Shown here: piece after piece, positions 14,373 through 26,868 of the stretch
Position numbering within the stretch: the stretch's first letter is position 1
Layout of the letters: each line of letters opens with the position of its first letter
Notes under the pieces: model-generated
Told to the model about the DNA's origin: nothing
Databases searched by the model: none
Seen by the model: only the letters and a program-made list of their open reading frames with translations
Made by a program: the position numbers and the translations under genes
NCBI RefSeq assembly: GCF_001816145.1
Contig: NZ_MDZB01000108.1
Coordinates: 1 to 32,298 of the forward strand
Reading direction: 5' to 3'
DNA: 32,298 nucleotides
DNA from: Hymenobacter lapidarius
Lineage (GTDB): Bacteria; Bacteroidota; Bacteroidia; Cytophagales; Hymenobacteraceae

Positions 14373-15344
14373 ATGAAGAGAATCGGAGTATTTACCAGCG
14401 GCGGCGACTCGCCGGGCATGAATGCCGCCATCCGGGCCGTGGTGCGGACGGCTACTTACCATGGCATAGAGGTGTACGGCATCATGCGGGGCTACAGTGG
14501 CATGATTAAGGGCGAGTTCGTGCGCCTGGATTCGGCCTCCGTGTCGAACACGGTGCAGAAAGGCGGTACCATTTTGAAATCGGCCCGCAGTCAGAAATTC
14601 ACCACCAAAGAAGGCCGCCAGCAGGCTTTCGACCAGCTGGTAAACAACGGCATCGAGGGCCTGGTGGCCATTGGCGGCAACGGTACCTTCACGGGCGCGA
14701 TGGTCTTTGAAGAGGAATTTGGCATTCCCACCGTGGGCATCCCCGGCACCATCGATAACGACCTCTACGGCACCGACTACACCATTGGCTACGATACGGC
14801 CGTGAACACGGCTCTGGACTGCATCGACAAAATCCGGGACACGGCCGACTCGCACGACCGTTGCTTTTTTGTGGAAGTAATGGGCCGCGACTCGGGCTAC
14901 ATCGCCATTCCGTGCGCCATTGGCGGCGGGGCCGAAATCGTGATGATTCCCGAAACCCAGATGAGCACCGACGTGGTGGTCGACACGCTGCAGTCGGGCT
15001 GGAAACGCTCCAAAACATCCTTTATCGTCATCGTGGCCGAGGGCGATGAAGAAGGCAACGCCACCAACGTGGCCGCCCGCGTCAAGGAGGCCATTCCGCA
15101 GCTCGACACCCGCGTCACGGTTATCGGCCACATCCAGCGCGGCGGCTCGCCCACTGCGGCCGACCGCCTGCTGGGCTCCCAAATCGGCATCGCCGCCGTG
15201 GAGGGCCTCATGAACGGCATGCACAACGTCATGGCTGGCATCGTGGACAAAAAGCTCGTCTACACCCCCTTCATCGACACCGTGAACAAGAAAAAGCTCA
15301 TCAACCAGAGCTTCATGCGCATGGTGGAAATTTTGAGCGTGTAG
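14373..15344 (+). CDS. pfkA: 6-phosphofructokinase (PfkA type)
   Basis: A 323-residue enzyme that phosphorylates fructose 6-phosphate at C1, the committed step of glycolysis. Motifs are GVFTSGGDSPGMNAAIR at the nucleotide loop, GIPGTIDNDLYGTDYT with the catalytic Asp, and VEVMGRDSGYIA for sugar phosphate binding. Gly104 in GGNGT points to ATP rather than pyrophosphate as donor. Residue 103, Asp in the E. coli enzyme (GGDGS), is Asn here. The start is ATG at 14373 (MKRIGVFTSGGD); an in-frame start 50 codons earlier has no family character. Confidence 0.95.
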   Translation: MKRIGVFTSGGDSPGMNAAIRAVVRTATYHGIEVYGIMRGYSGMIKGEFVRLDSASVSNTVQKGGTILKSARSQKFTTKEGRQQAFDQLVNNGIEGLVAIGGNGTFTGAMVFEEEFGIPTVGIPGTIDNDLYGTDYTIGYDTAVNTALDCIDKIRDTADSHDRCFFVEVMGRDSGYIAIPCAIGGGAEIVMIPETQMSTDVVVDTLQSGWKRSKTSFIVIVAEGDEEGNATNVAARVKEAIPQLDTRVTVIGHIQRGGSPTAADRLLGSQIGIAAVEGLMNGMHNVMAGIVDKKLVYTPFIDTVNKKKLINQSFMRMVEILSV

Positions 15345-15456
15345 GGTCTTGTGGTAGCTAAAAGAAAGAGAGAAAATATCCCCATATTGCCGTGCCTTTG
15401 CTGGTGTCATGCGCAAATAGCGAGGCAGTTAGGCGGGTTATTTATTTTTTCCTACC

Positions 15457-16107
15457 ATGAAACAATTTTATTCTTTGCTGATGGCCTTGCCAATAGCACT
15501 GACTTTATCGGCTGCGCGGGCTCAAGGCTCGCCCCAGGCCGAGACGCTAGGCACCAATGCGGCAGCTTCCGCCGTACGCCGCCCGGCCATGGTGCGGCTG
15601 GGCGTGGGCGAAAGCGTGAACGGCTCGGGTGATTATTCCATGCTGAAAACTTTCATCGAGTATGCGCCGCAGGTGGGCCGGCACTGTCGGCTGGGTTCGC
15701 GGCTGGCGTACATCGGCGGCTCTCAGCCCAGTGATTTCGGGTACGGCTTCGTGGTGCCGCGGTCGTACCGGGCCCTGAATCTGGAGCAGGAAGTATACTG
15801 GCTGCCATTTGGCCTCAACAAAACCGTGGAATTCAGCCTGGGAGCCGGGGCTTTTGTCGGCTATTCTAAGCAGAAGGGCTTTTCTCAGGGCGGATTTAAT
15901 ACTGCCGACCTGAATGGAAACCAGTCTTTCAGCTACGTTCCCGCCAATGAAAAAGGCTTCAACGTGGGCTACATTGGTTCCCTTAACGTGGACTTTGCCC
16001 TGAACGCGGCCCGTACCTGGCGGTTGGGCGGCCGGTTGGCGTTGCAAAATGACACCCGCGCCAATATCCTGCCCGGCGGTCAGTTCCAACTCAGCCGCGC
16101 CTTGTAG
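15457..16107 (+). CDS. Secreted protein, probable outer-membrane beta-barrel-like
   Basis: A 216-residue protein with a signal peptide (MKQFYSLLMALPIALTLSA, then ARAQG). The mature part alternates polar and hydrophobic residues in short strands rich in Gly and aromatic residues (GSRLAYIGGSQPSDFGYG, VEFSLGAGAFVGYSKQ, FNVGYIGSLNVDFALN, WRLGGRLALQND), the pattern of a small Bacteroidetes outer-membrane barrel. No specific family is recognised. It follows pfkA by about 110 bases and ends before a hairpin shared with the convergent miaA. Confidence 0.6.
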   Translation: MKQFYSLLMALPIALTLSAARAQGSPQAETLGTNAAASAVRRPAMVRLGVGESVNGSGDYSMLKTFIEYAPQVGRHCRLGSRLAYIGGSQPSDFGYGFVVPRSYRALNLEQEVYWLPFGLNKTVEFSLGAGAFVGYSKQKGFSQGGFNTADLNGNQSFSYVPANEKGFNVGYIGSLNVDFALNAARTWRLGGRLALQNDTRANILPGGQFQLSRAL

Positions 16108-16135
16108 AGTTGGGACTGAGTTTTTATATCGCACG

Positions 16136-16161
16136 GCCCGGCAACTGGAAAGTTGCCGGGC
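16136..16161. terminator. Hairpin between convergent genes
   Basis: GCCCGGCAACT and AGTTGCCGGGC pair perfectly around a GGAA loop. It sits between the barrel-like gene and the end of miaA. There is no strong T-tract, so it may work weakly or in both directions. Two smaller palindromes (GTTCAACGATTGAAC and CGCGCCGAGGCGCG) follow directly. Confidence 0.55.
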
Positions 16162-16197
16162 GTGTCGTTCAACGATTGAACGCGCCGAGGCGCGTTT

Positions 16198-17148
16198 CTA
16201 CAGTTCTACCCACTGATAGGCCGCGTCGCGGCGCAGCCAGGTGAGCTGGCGCTTAGCGTAGCGGCGGGTGTTGCGCTGGAGCAGGCGCACGGCTTCGTCC
16301 CAGTCGTAGGCCCCATCCAGGTAGCCGAAAATTTCCTGGTAGCCCACGGTTTGCAGGGCGTGGTGGTGGCGGTAGGGCAGCACGGCGCGCACCTCGTCCA
16401 GTAGGCCGGCGGCCAGCATATGTTCCACGCGCAGGTTGATGCGGTGGTACAGCGCTTCCCGCTCGCGGGTGAGGGCCACTTTCACGTTGCGGAAAAGCGG
16501 GTTTTCGGCGGGCGGGCTTTGGGTGTGGAAGCTGGAGAAAGGCCGGCCGGTGGCCCGGGTGATTTCCAGGGCCCGCACCACGCGCTGCGGGTTTTGCTGG
16601 TCGATGCGGGCGTGGGCCACGGGGTCGGTTTCGGCCAGCTCGGCCACGAGGTGCGGCAGGCCGTGGGCCGCCAGCTCGGCGTGCAGCTGGGCGCGCACTT
16701 CGGGCGGCACGCCGGGCAGCTCGTCGAGCCCATCGGTCACGGCCTGCACGTAAAGGCCTGAGCCTCCGGTGAGGATGACCACCGGAAATTTCTGGAACAG
16801 CTCAGCTAGCACCGCCTGGCAGTCGGTGGCAAAGCGGCCGGCGCTGTAGTCTTCCCCAATGCTGTGGCTGTCAATAAAATGGTGGGGGACGCCCTGCATT
16901 TCCGTCGGTGTGGGCTTAGCGGTGCCAATGCTCAGTTCCCGAAAAAACTGCCGCGAATCGGCCGAGACAATTTCGGTGCGGAACTGCTGGCCCAGGTGCA
17001 CGCACAGCGCCGTTTTGCCCACGGCCGTGGGGCCGGCAATGGTGAGCAGCACCGGCCGCGGGTCGGCGGCGGTGGGGGATAATTGGGCTAAAATAGAAGG
17101 GGGAAGCAAGGACGCTGCGGTTAGACAAAAAATTAGGAATAAGACCAA
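16198..17148 (-). CDS. miaA: tRNA dimethylallyltransferase MiaA
   Basis: The enzyme adds a dimethylallyl group to N6 of A37 in tRNAs that read codons starting with U. It shows the P-loop IAGPTAVGKTAL, the DSRQFFRELSIGTAKPT substrate loop, PHHFIDSHSIGEDYSA, VILTGGSGLYVQAV, QRVVRALEI and the C-terminal YAKRQLTWLR. The 316 residues from ATG 17148 include a 30-residue hydrophobic N-terminal extension that looks like a signal peptide, unlikely for a cytosolic enzyme. A TTG at 17109, or a start closer to the P-loop, is more probable; the protein would then have about 300 residues, the normal length. Confidence 0.93.
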   Translation of the reverse strand: MVLFLIFCLTAASLLPPSILAQLSPTAADPRPVLLTIAGPTAVGKTALCVHLGQQFRTEIVSADSRQFFRELSIGTAKPTPTEMQGVPHHFIDSHSIGEDYSAGRFATDCQAVLAELFQKFPVVILTGGSGLYVQAVTDGLDELPGVPPEVRAQLHAELAAHGLPHLVAELAETDPVAHARIDQQNPQRVVRALEITRATGRPFSSFHTQSPPAENPLFRNVKVALTREREALYHRINLRVEHMLAAGLLDEVRAVLPYRHHHALQTVGYQEIFGYLDGAYDWDEAVRLLQRNTRRYAKRQLTWLRRDAAYQWVEL

Positions 17149-17155
17149 AACAGCC

Positions 17156-17185
17156 CGTCATGCTGAGCGCAGCCGAGGCATGACG
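17156..17185. repeat. Short REP-like palindrome between miaA and the amidase gene
   Basis: CGTCATGC (17156-17163) and GCATGACG (17178-17185) form perfect 8-base arms around TGAGCGCAGCCGAG. The outer bases match the ends of the 90-bp palindromes, so it may be a short or eroded member of that family. Confidence 0.75.
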
Positions 17186-17207
17186 TTCCTTCTTACATCC
17201 TTTTCAA

Positions 17208-18884
17208 TCACAACACTGGGTGTTTCTCGTCGAATTCCGTGGCGTCCTGATACGCCTTGGCTAGGGCCAGTAGCTTGCCTTCTTCGTAGAGCTGGCCCGT
17301 GAAGGTGATGGTGGTGGGCAGGCCGGCCACCGTGAAGCCGTTGGGCAGGGCAATAGCCGGGTGGCCGGTGAGGTTGGTGAGCACCAAGCTAGAGCTGAAG
17401 GAAGGCGCGAGGTAGGCGTCGAGGCCGCGCAGCTTTTCGTCCATCTGCTCGATGAGCAGGCTGCGTACGCGCTGGGCCTGAATATACTCCACGGCCGGAA
17501 TGAAGCGCGACGAGCGGAAGGTGTTGGGCCAGGCCGAGCGGTTTTGCAGCACCATCTGGCCGTCGCGTCCGGACCGGGTGAGGTCGTCGAAAGCCGCCGC
17601 GCCTTCGGCCGTGAGCACAAAGCGCAGGGCGCCCGGCGCGATGGCGGGCAACTCGATGGGTACTATTTCCACGCCCAGCTTGCGCAGCACTTCCAGCGTG
17701 GCCAGGTCGTTGGCCTTGGTGGGGTAGGGTTGGTCAAAAGCTGCTTTCACGAAGCCTACACGCATCTTTTTCAGGTCGGTGCTAAAGGCGTAGCGGAAGC
17801 TGTTGGGCGCCAGCAGAGTGGCCGCGTCGCGGGCATCGGGGCCGGTGGCGGTGAGGGCGGCCAGCACCAGGGCGCAGTCTTCGGCAGAGCGGGCCAGGGG
17901 GCCGGCTTTGTCCATGGTCCAGCTCAGGGCCATGGCGCCGGCGCGGCTCACGCGGCCGTAGGTGGGGCGTAGGCCCGTGACGCCGCAGGCCGTGCTGGGG
18001 CTGATGATGGAGCCCAGCGTTTCGGTGCCGATGGCAAACGGCAGCAGCCCCGCCGCCACCGCCGAGGCCGAGCCCGCCGATGAGCCGCTGGAGCCCTTGG
18101 TTATGTCCCAGGGCGTGCGGGTTTTCTCGCCAAACCACACGTCGCCCTGGGCCAGCTCGCCCAGCGTGAGCTTGGCCAGCAGCACGGCCCCGGCGGCACG
18201 CAGGCGCTCCACCACGGCGGCGTCTTCGTCCAGGGTCTGGTCTTTGTAAGGCACCGAGCCCCAGGTAGTTTTGTAGCCCTTGGCGCTGAACAAGTCCTTG
18301 ACTCCAAAGGGAATGCCGTGCAGCGGCCCCCGGTATTTGCCGGCTTTTATTTCCTGGTCGGCCTGTCGGGCTTGCTGCAGGGCCAGCTCCTCGGTGAGGG
18401 TGATGACGCAGTGCAGCTTGGAGTCGTATTTCTGCAGCCGCGCTAGGAAAAACTTCGTCAACTCTTCGGAAGAAATCTGCTTGGTGCGCAGCAGTTCGCC
18501 CAGCTGGCGCACGGTGTAAAAGGCGAGCTCGTCGCGGTAGCCGGGCAGCTTCACTTTGCCTGTTTCGGGCAGCTTGCCGGCGTTGTCTTTGGGGGCAGCC
18601 ACCATGGTTTGCCGCAGCCGCAGGGGCCGCGGGTCGAACACCACGGACGGGGCCACGCCGTTGGGCAGGGGGATTTTCCGCAGCGTCTCGTAGCTGTCGC
18701 GGTAGCCGGTGAGGTTGCGGCGCGTGGAGTCGAGCTGCGCGTCGTTGAAATCTAGCCCCATCAGCTGCTGCGCGGCCCGCAGGATGGGCACCGTAATTTC
18801 TTCGGGTGCCGTGGGCCGGGCCACGAAGGCGCCACCGGCGAAACAAGCGCTGCCCAGCAGCAGGGCGGGGAGGAATTTTTTCAA
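17208..18884 (-). CDS. Exported amidase (amidase-signature family)
   Basis: About 558 residues from TTG at 18884, chosen because it gives MKKFLPALLLGSACFAGGAF, a typical export signal; upstream TTG at 18947 would place 21 extra residues before it. The Cys could be lipidated, though GSAC is a weak lipobox. The Ser-cisSer-Lys triad is present: Lys196 in PFGVKDLFSAKG, the Ser pair in GSSGSSAGSASAVAAGL, and the nucleophile Ser in GTETLGSIISPS (an unusual Leu where Gly is common). PLHGIPFGVKDL and GVTGLRPTYGRVSRAG are also family hallmarks. The family hydrolyses amides; aryl amides, peptide amides and acylamides are all possible. With a signal it should act in the periplasm, unlike the tRNA amidotransferase GatA. 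Confidence 0.88.
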   Translation of the reverse strand: MKKFLPALLLGSACFAGGAFVARPTAPEEITVPILRAAQQLMGLDFNDAQLDSTRRNLTGYRDSYETLRKIPLPNGVAPSVVFDPRPLRLRQTMVAAPKDNAGKLPETGKVKLPGYRDELAFYTVRQLGELLRTKQISSEELTKFFLARLQKYDSKLHCVITLTEELALQQARQADQEIKAGKYRGPLHGIPFGVKDLFSAKGYKTTWGSVPYKDQTLDEDAAVVERLRAAGAVLLAKLTLGELAQGDVWFGEKTRTPWDITKGSSGSSAGSASAVAAGLLPFAIGTETLGSIISPSTACGVTGLRPTYGRVSRAGAMALSWTMDKAGPLARSAEDCALVLAALTATGPDARDAATLLAPNSFRYAFSTDLKKMRVGFVKAAFDQPYPTKANDLATLEVLRKLGVEIVPIELPAIAPGALRFVLTAEGAAAFDDLTRSGRDGQMVLQNRSAWPNTFRSSRFIPAVEYIQAQRVRSLLIEQMDEKLRGLDAYLAPSFSSSLVLTNLTGHPAIALPNGFTVAGLPTTITFTGQLYEEGKLLALAKAYQDATEFDEKHPVL

Positions 18885-19038
18885 GGGTCGGGATATGAGT
18901 GGTATTATCGGCAAGATGCGCAAGCTGTTCCACTTGACCCAAGCCAATCAATGTTTACGGTGCTTAACAAGCTGGCTGACAACTGAATTCTTTCCAGAAT
19001 ATACCCTGATTGTAGCGTCGTTGGTTCTGCCTCGAAAC

Positions 19039-19839
19039 CTATTCGGTCTCTAGAAAACGAGAAACCCACTGATTCATTTCTTGCTTTTGCCGCGCGCTTG
19101 CGGCATCACACATTTTGTTGTGCGGCGTAGCGGCGAGCTTGATGATTGTCATACCGAACTCCGCTTGCTCGACCGAGGTAGGAACTACGCCAGGGTCCGC
19201 GGCTTGGTCGCTGGAGCGAAGCGAAAAAATCCTGGGCTGCCGGGTGCGGGGCAATGGGACGCGGCAGTTGTCAAATGAAATAACCCGCTGCGCCAACGCG
19301 GGGTGTTCCTGCGCAAACAGCATGGCGATATCGCCGCCGTAGGAATGGCCCAGCAGCAGCACCGGCTGTCCGTCAAGCACCAAAGTGCGGCGCCGAAGGG
19401 CCCGAATGGCGAAGGCAATGTTTTCGACCCCGCGCTTCCAGTAAGGATACCGGGTTTGATGGACATCCCCGCCCTGGGGGATGGGCGCGTCGGTGGGCAG
19501 GTCTTGTTGCAGGCTGGCTACGTAATAGCCATGAGCCACCAGGTGCCGGGCCACGAACGAATATTCGGTGTTCTTTACGCCGTAGCCGTGGCTAAGCACC
19601 GCAAGCTTGAGTTTCGGCGGTTGGCCTCCTGTCGCTGCCGAGGCCGGGAGGACGGCCGGGTAATACACCGCCACCGGAATGACCCGGTTGCGGCTGGAAT
19701 CCATTAGCTCGAATCGGGCGGTTTGCACAGGTAGCGCCCCAGGAGCTGGCGCAACGACCTGGCGCGTGGCTGGCCCTCGATTCAGGCAGCTGCTGAAGGT
19801 AAAAGCGAGGCATCCCAAAGCCAGTAATAGCTGTTTCAT
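19039..19839 (-). CDS. Lipoprotein alpha/beta-hydrolase
   Basis: A 266-residue protein with a lipoprotein signal (MKQLLLALGCLAFTFSSC; Cys after SS). The body is an alpha/beta-hydrolase: LAVLSHGYGVKNTEYSFVAR supplies the oxyanion region, VLLLGHSYGGDIAMLF carries the nucleophile Ser in GHSYGG, and TPHNKM near the C-terminus offers a plausible catalytic His. It resembles dienelactone-hydrolase or platelet-activating-factor acetylhydrolase-like enzymes, so an ester substrate is likely; nothing finer can be said. Its start, ATG 19839, is well supported by the signal. It is transcribed in the same direction as the glycosyltransferase upstream (gap of about 107 bases). Confidence 0.82.
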   Translation of the reverse strand: MKQLLLALGCLAFTFSSCLNRGPATRQVVAPAPGALPVQTARFELMDSSRNRVIPVAVYYPAVLPASAATGGQPPKLKLAVLSHGYGVKNTEYSFVARHLVAHGYYVASLQQDLPTDAPIPQGGDVHQTRYPYWKRGVENIAFAIRALRRRTLVLDGQPVLLLGHSYGGDIAMLFAQEHPALAQRVISFDNCRVPLPRTRQPRIFSLRSSDQAADPGVVPTSVEQAEFGMTIIKLAATPHNKMCDAASARQKQEMNQWVSRFLETE

Positions 19840-19946
19840 TTCACTGAAGGGTAATTCTTTTCTCAGGGTAGATGAGCGGTTTCTCAGGTTGCGTTAATGG
19901 AACGGAAAACTGGCTTTGGGTCCCAATTCCTATCTGTAGCACGCAT

Positions 19947-21134
19947 TTAAGGAGTGTGAAGCGCCGCGCCGGGAAGGGCAGTTGTGCGCCCTGCCACCGG
20001 CACCACTTCCTGCCACAGCCGCAGCAGCTCCCGCTCCTCGTGCTGCCAGCTGAGCTGGGGCGCGGCGCGGCGGCAGTTGGCGGCCAAGTGCTGGTAGCGG
20101 GTGGGCTCGTCGCGCAGCAGGCGGTTGAGGGCGGTGGCCAGGGTGGCGGGGTGCAAATCGGCCACCAGCTCGGCCACGTCGAATTGGTCGTTGAGGGCGC
20201 GGTATTCCGGGAAATCGATTAAGACCTGCGGAATGCCGGCGTGCACGTAGTCGAAGAATTTATTGGCCAGCGAGTAGTAGTAGCTCAGTCCGATGTTTTC
20301 GAGCAGCATGATGCCCACGGCGGCATGGCGGGTCACTTCGCGCAGCGCCTCGGGCAGCACAAACCCGCGAAATTCCACCTTGCCCTCCGGGCACGACCGC
20401 GAAGCCAGCAGCCCCAGCCGGCCGGCCCGCTCCCGGAGCGCCGCCGAGAGGTCGCCTTCGCCGCAAATTACCAGCCGGCCGGCCACCTGCGGCATGGCGT
20501 CGAGCAGGCTTTCCAGGCCGCGGCCCACGTTCAGGGCGCCCTGATAGAGAATGTAGCTGCCGGCCAGCGAGGCGGCGGGCAGTGGCTCCGGGCGCTGCAG
20601 GCGGCTCACGTTGCGCACCACCGCAACCGGGCGGCCGTACCACTCCGCAAACACCCGCGCCAGGGCCGGCCCCACCGTGTAGGCCAGCCGGGCCCGCGGC
20701 ACAATGAACCCCTCCACCCAGCGCCATACGCGCTGCACGGCGGGCCGGGCCACCACCTCGGGCACTTCGGTAAACAGCTCGTGGGCATCGTACACAAAAG
20801 GCTGGCTGCCCAGCCGGGCCCGCAGCCACACGGGCAGGGCGGTGTCCAGGTCGGCGGCGCACCACGCGGCCGCCCGCTGGCCCAGCAGGTACCCAAACAG
20901 CCGCAGGTTGTATTCGAGGTAAAACAGCTTGCCCCGCTGAAACCAGCCGCGCAGCCGGTGCTGCGCGTAGGGCTGGGCCGTGAGCGGGGGCGAGCCCGGC
21001 CGCTGCCAGCCCACCAGCTGCACGCGGTAGCCGGCCGCCGCCAGGCTGCCGCAAATCCGCTGCATGCGCTGGTCGAAGCACAAATCGGTGGTGACGGCGA
21101 AAAGCAGCCGCGGCGCAGACGGGAGGGGAGGCAA
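19947..21134 (-). CDS. Glycosyltransferase, GT4-like (GT-B fold)
   Basis: About 395 residues. N-terminal Rossmann half: RLLFAVTTDLCFDQRMQRIC, then GYRVQLVGWQRPG, and FVYDAHELFTEVPEVV. C-terminal donor-binding half: ILYQGALNVGRGLESLLDAM, RLVICGEGDLSAALRERA, KVEFRGFVLPEALREVTRHA, GIMLLENIGLSYYYSLANKF and FDYVHAGIPQVLIDFPEYRAL, the E(x7)E-like end motif of GT4 enzymes. It would transfer a sugar from a nucleotide-sugar during surface polysaccharide or lipid glycan synthesis; donor and acceptor are unknown. No other glycan genes are nearby. The TTG start at 21134 is tentative since no ATG is present near the first beta-strand. Divergent from the histidine kinase. Confidence 0.85.
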   Translation of the reverse strand: MPPLPSAPRLLFAVTTDLCFDQRMQRICGSLAAAGYRVQLVGWQRPGSPPLTAQPYAQHRLRGWFQRGKLFYLEYNLRLFGYLLGQRAAAWCAADLDTALPVWLRARLGSQPFVYDAHELFTEVPEVVARPAVQRVWRWVEGFIVPRARLAYTVGPALARVFAEWYGRPVAVVRNVSRLQRPEPLPAASLAGSYILYQGALNVGRGLESLLDAMPQVAGRLVICGEGDLSAALRERAGRLGLLASRSCPEGKVEFRGFVLPEALREVTRHAAVGIMLLENIGLSYYYSLANKFFDYVHAGIPQVLIDFPEYRALNDQFDVAELVADLHPATLATALNRLLRDEPTRYQHLAANCRRAAPQLSWQHEERELLRLWQEVVPVAGRTTALPGAALHTP

Positions 21135-21249
21135 GGAGGTGTGTGGGGCCCTGCAGCAGGCGGGCGTTATATTTTGGTCAAATTTACGCCGTGGCCTCGC
21201 TGCGCGTGGTTACCTTGGCAAGAATATTTGCAGTATTACGCATCGGTTT

Positions 21250-24981
<3,732 letters not shown>

Positions 24982-25037
24982 AAGCCGCGTTCTACCCTTC
25001 CATTCTACCCCCAAATCCATCTCCAAATCCTACGCTC

Positions 25038-25424
25038 ATGTCCACTGATACCCAAGCCAAAACCATTCTGATTGCTGAGGACAGCTCGGTAATTCTGAAT
25101 CTTACCCGCAAAATCCTCGAACTGCAGAAGTACAAGATTTTACTGGCTAAAAACGGCGGCGAAGTGCTCAAGCAACTGGAAAATAACCACATCGACTGCG
25201 TGTTGATGGACATCAACATTCCCGTGAAAGACGGCATGCAGTGCACCCGCGAAATCCGGGCCCATTCCGACCCCAAAATCAATGCCCTGCCCATCATCGC
25301 CATCACCGGCAACGCCAACAACTACTCCATGGACCAGTTCCGCGAGGCCGGCGTGACGGACTACCTGCCCAAGCCGCTCGATTTCGACGCCCTGGTGCGC
25401 GTAGTGAAGCAGTACGTAGGGTAA
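25038..25424 (+). CDS. Single-domain response regulator (CheY-like)
   Basis: A 128-residue receiver with no output domain. Acidic pocket AEDSS, phosphoacceptor Asp58 in CVLMDINIPVKDG, Thr in AITGNANN, and Lys in DYLPKPLDFDALV are all present. It begins 56 bases after the hybrid kinase stop in the same direction, so it is the likely acceptor of phosphate from the kinase HPt. Without an output domain it must act by protein binding or as a phosphate sink. Start ATG at 25038 (MSTDTQAKTILIAED) is unambiguous. Confidence 0.93.
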   Translation: MSTDTQAKTILIAEDSSVILNLTRKILELQKYKILLAKNGGEVLKQLENNHIDCVLMDINIPVKDGMQCTREIRAHSDPKINALPIIAITGNANNYSMDQFREAGVTDYLPKPLDFDALVRVVKQYVG

Positions 25425-25427
25425 CTC

Positions 25428-25542
25428 AGTTATGAGTTTTGAATTATGAATTATGAGTTGGGGCCAGCACTCAAAAGTGAACACTGGTTTCGATGATTTC
25501 CGGCGGAAAACTCATAATTCGAAACTCATAATTCATAATTAA
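25428..25542. repeat. AT-rich inverted repeat between response regulator and MBL gene
   Basis: The left side has TTATGAGTTTTGAATTATGA plus ATTATGAGTT; the right side has AACTCATAATTCGAAACTCA and ATTCATAATT, its complement. Arms of about 30 bases flank ~50 bases of GC-richer sequence. The word AATTATGAGTTTTG repeats within each arm. The unit ends 6 bases before the GTG start of the next gene. Confidence 0.75.
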
Positions 25543-25548
25543 AGCGCA

Positions 25549-26316
25549 GTGCAAGTCACGTTTCTCGGTACCGGCACCTCCTCCGGGGTGCCCATGATAG
25601 GCTGCACCTGCGAGGTGTGCCGCTCGCTCGACCACCGCGACCAGCGCCTGCGGGTGTCGGTGCACGTGCAGGTAGACGGGCGCAGTCTGGTGATTGATTC
25701 GGGCCCCGATTTCCGGCAGCAGATGCTGCGCGCCCACATCACGCACCTCGACGCGCTGCTCTTCACCCACGAGCACAAGGACCACACCGCCGGCCTCGAC
25801 GACATTCGGGCCTTCAACTTCCGGCAGAAGACCGACATGCCGGTCTTTGGCGAGCCGCGGGTGTTAGCGCAGCTGCAGCAGGAGTTTTCTTACATTTTTG
25901 CCGAGCACAAATACCCCGGCGTGCCCCGCGTGCGCCTGCACCCCATCGAGCGCGACGACGTGCCGTTTGACGTGCTGGGCGTGCCGGTGCAGCCCCTGCG
26001 GGCCATGCACCACAAGCTGCCCGTGCTGGGCTACCGCATCGGCGGCTTTTGTTACCTCACCGACGCCAACCACATTAGCCTGGAAACGCGCGAGCTGCTG
26101 CGCGGCGCCGATGTCATCGTGCTCAATGCCCTGCGGCACGAGCAGCATATTTCGCACTTCACGCTGGCGCAGGCCATCAACGTGTTGGAGGAGGTGCAGC
26201 CAAAGCGGGCCTACCTCACGCACATCAGCCACCAACTGGGCCGCCACCAAGCCGTGGAGGCCGATTTGCCGCCCTGGATTCGGCTGGCGTATGATGGGCT
26301 GAAAATTGAGATGTAG
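25549..26316 (+). CDS. MBL-fold metallo-hydrolase (PhnP/RNase Z-like)
   Basis: A 255-residue beta-lactamase-fold hydrolase. The N-terminus MQVTFLGTGTSSGVPMIGC and the CTCEVCRSLD cysteine cluster are typical of the PhnP-like branch. Metal ligands are in LLFTHEHKDHTAGLDDIRAF (HxHxDH), His in RAMHHKLPVLGYR, Asp in CYLTDANHIS, and His in AYLTHISHQLG. Relatives include PhnP phosphodiesterases and RNase Z-like enzymes; with no phn genes nearby the substrate is likely a cyclic or ordinary phosphodiester but unproven. The start is GTG at 25549; there is no competing ATG. Probably cytosolic. Confidence 0.88.
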   Translation: MQVTFLGTGTSSGVPMIGCTCEVCRSLDHRDQRLRVSVHVQVDGRSLVIDSGPDFRQQMLRAHITHLDALLFTHEHKDHTAGLDDIRAFNFRQKTDMPVFGEPRVLAQLQQEFSYIFAEHKYPGVPRVRLHPIERDDVPFDVLGVPVQPLRAMHHKLPVLGYRIGGFCYLTDANHISLETRELLRGADVIVLNALRHEQHISHFTLAQAINVLEEVQPKRAYLTHISHQLGRHQAVEADLPPWIRLAYDGLKIEM

Positions 26317-26321
26317 CGGCG

Positions 26322-26828
26322 GTGCACATCTGGCCTGACATCACGGAGCAATTCTATTCGCCCTTCGGCCCGGCCGAGGTGCGGAAACGGCTGCAATGGC
26401 ACACGCTGCCGCCCGATTCCTGGCATGAAGTTATTGACCATTCGCCCCGGTGGTTTTTCAAGGGTAGGGTGGGGGACCACACCTTTGACCTGCGCCATTT
26501 TAATATGGTGGGCCGGGTGACCGTTCCCCTTATTACTGGCGAGGTAGCCGAGCTAAATAGCCCAGAAGGCAGCCGGCTGGTGGTACGCCAGCGAATGCAC
26601 TGGGCGATGGGTGTTTTTTATGGGTTTTGGTCGTTGCTGGTGGGGGCTTTCGGCAGCGGCATGGGCTTGGTCTGGTACCTCGGTGGGGGTAATGAGTGGC
26701 CGATATTGTTTTTTTCGCTGCTGTTGCTGCTTGGGTCCCTTACCCCAATTACAAGCTTCTGGCGAGCAGTGGGTAAAAACCGTGTGTTCCTACAGAAGCT
26801 TTTGCAGCTTGAGAATCAGCAGCCTTAA
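26322..26828 (+). CDS. Hypothetical membrane protein with two membrane segments
   Basis: A 168-residue protein that starts with GTG only 5 bases after the MBL-fold stop, so it should be co-transcribed. The N-terminal half is polar (FYSPFGPAEVRKRLQWHTLP, WFFKGRVGDHTFDLRHFN). Two hydrophobic hairpin segments follow around residues 97-140 (VFYGFWSLLVGAFGSGMG and WPILFFSLLLLLGSLTPI). No domain is recognised; this arrangement is frequent among uncharacterised Bacteroidetes inner-membrane proteins. Its link to the MBL enzyme is only positional. Confidence 0.65.
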   Translation: MHIWPDITEQFYSPFGPAEVRKRLQWHTLPPDSWHEVIDHSPRWFFKGRVGDHTFDLRHFNMVGRVTVPLITGEVAELNSPEGSRLVVRQRMHWAMGVFYGFWSLLVGAFGSGMGLVWYLGGGNEWPILFFSLLLLLGSLTPITSFWRAVGKNRVFLQKLLQLENQQP

Positions 26829-26868
26829 TCCCCTTTCTAAACGCGGCGTGAAATCAGCCTAAAGCCTT

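Noticed and set aside
17062..17148. Signal peptide on MiaA
   Set aside because: MiaA is cytosolic; the hydrophobic extension is best explained by a wrong start codon.
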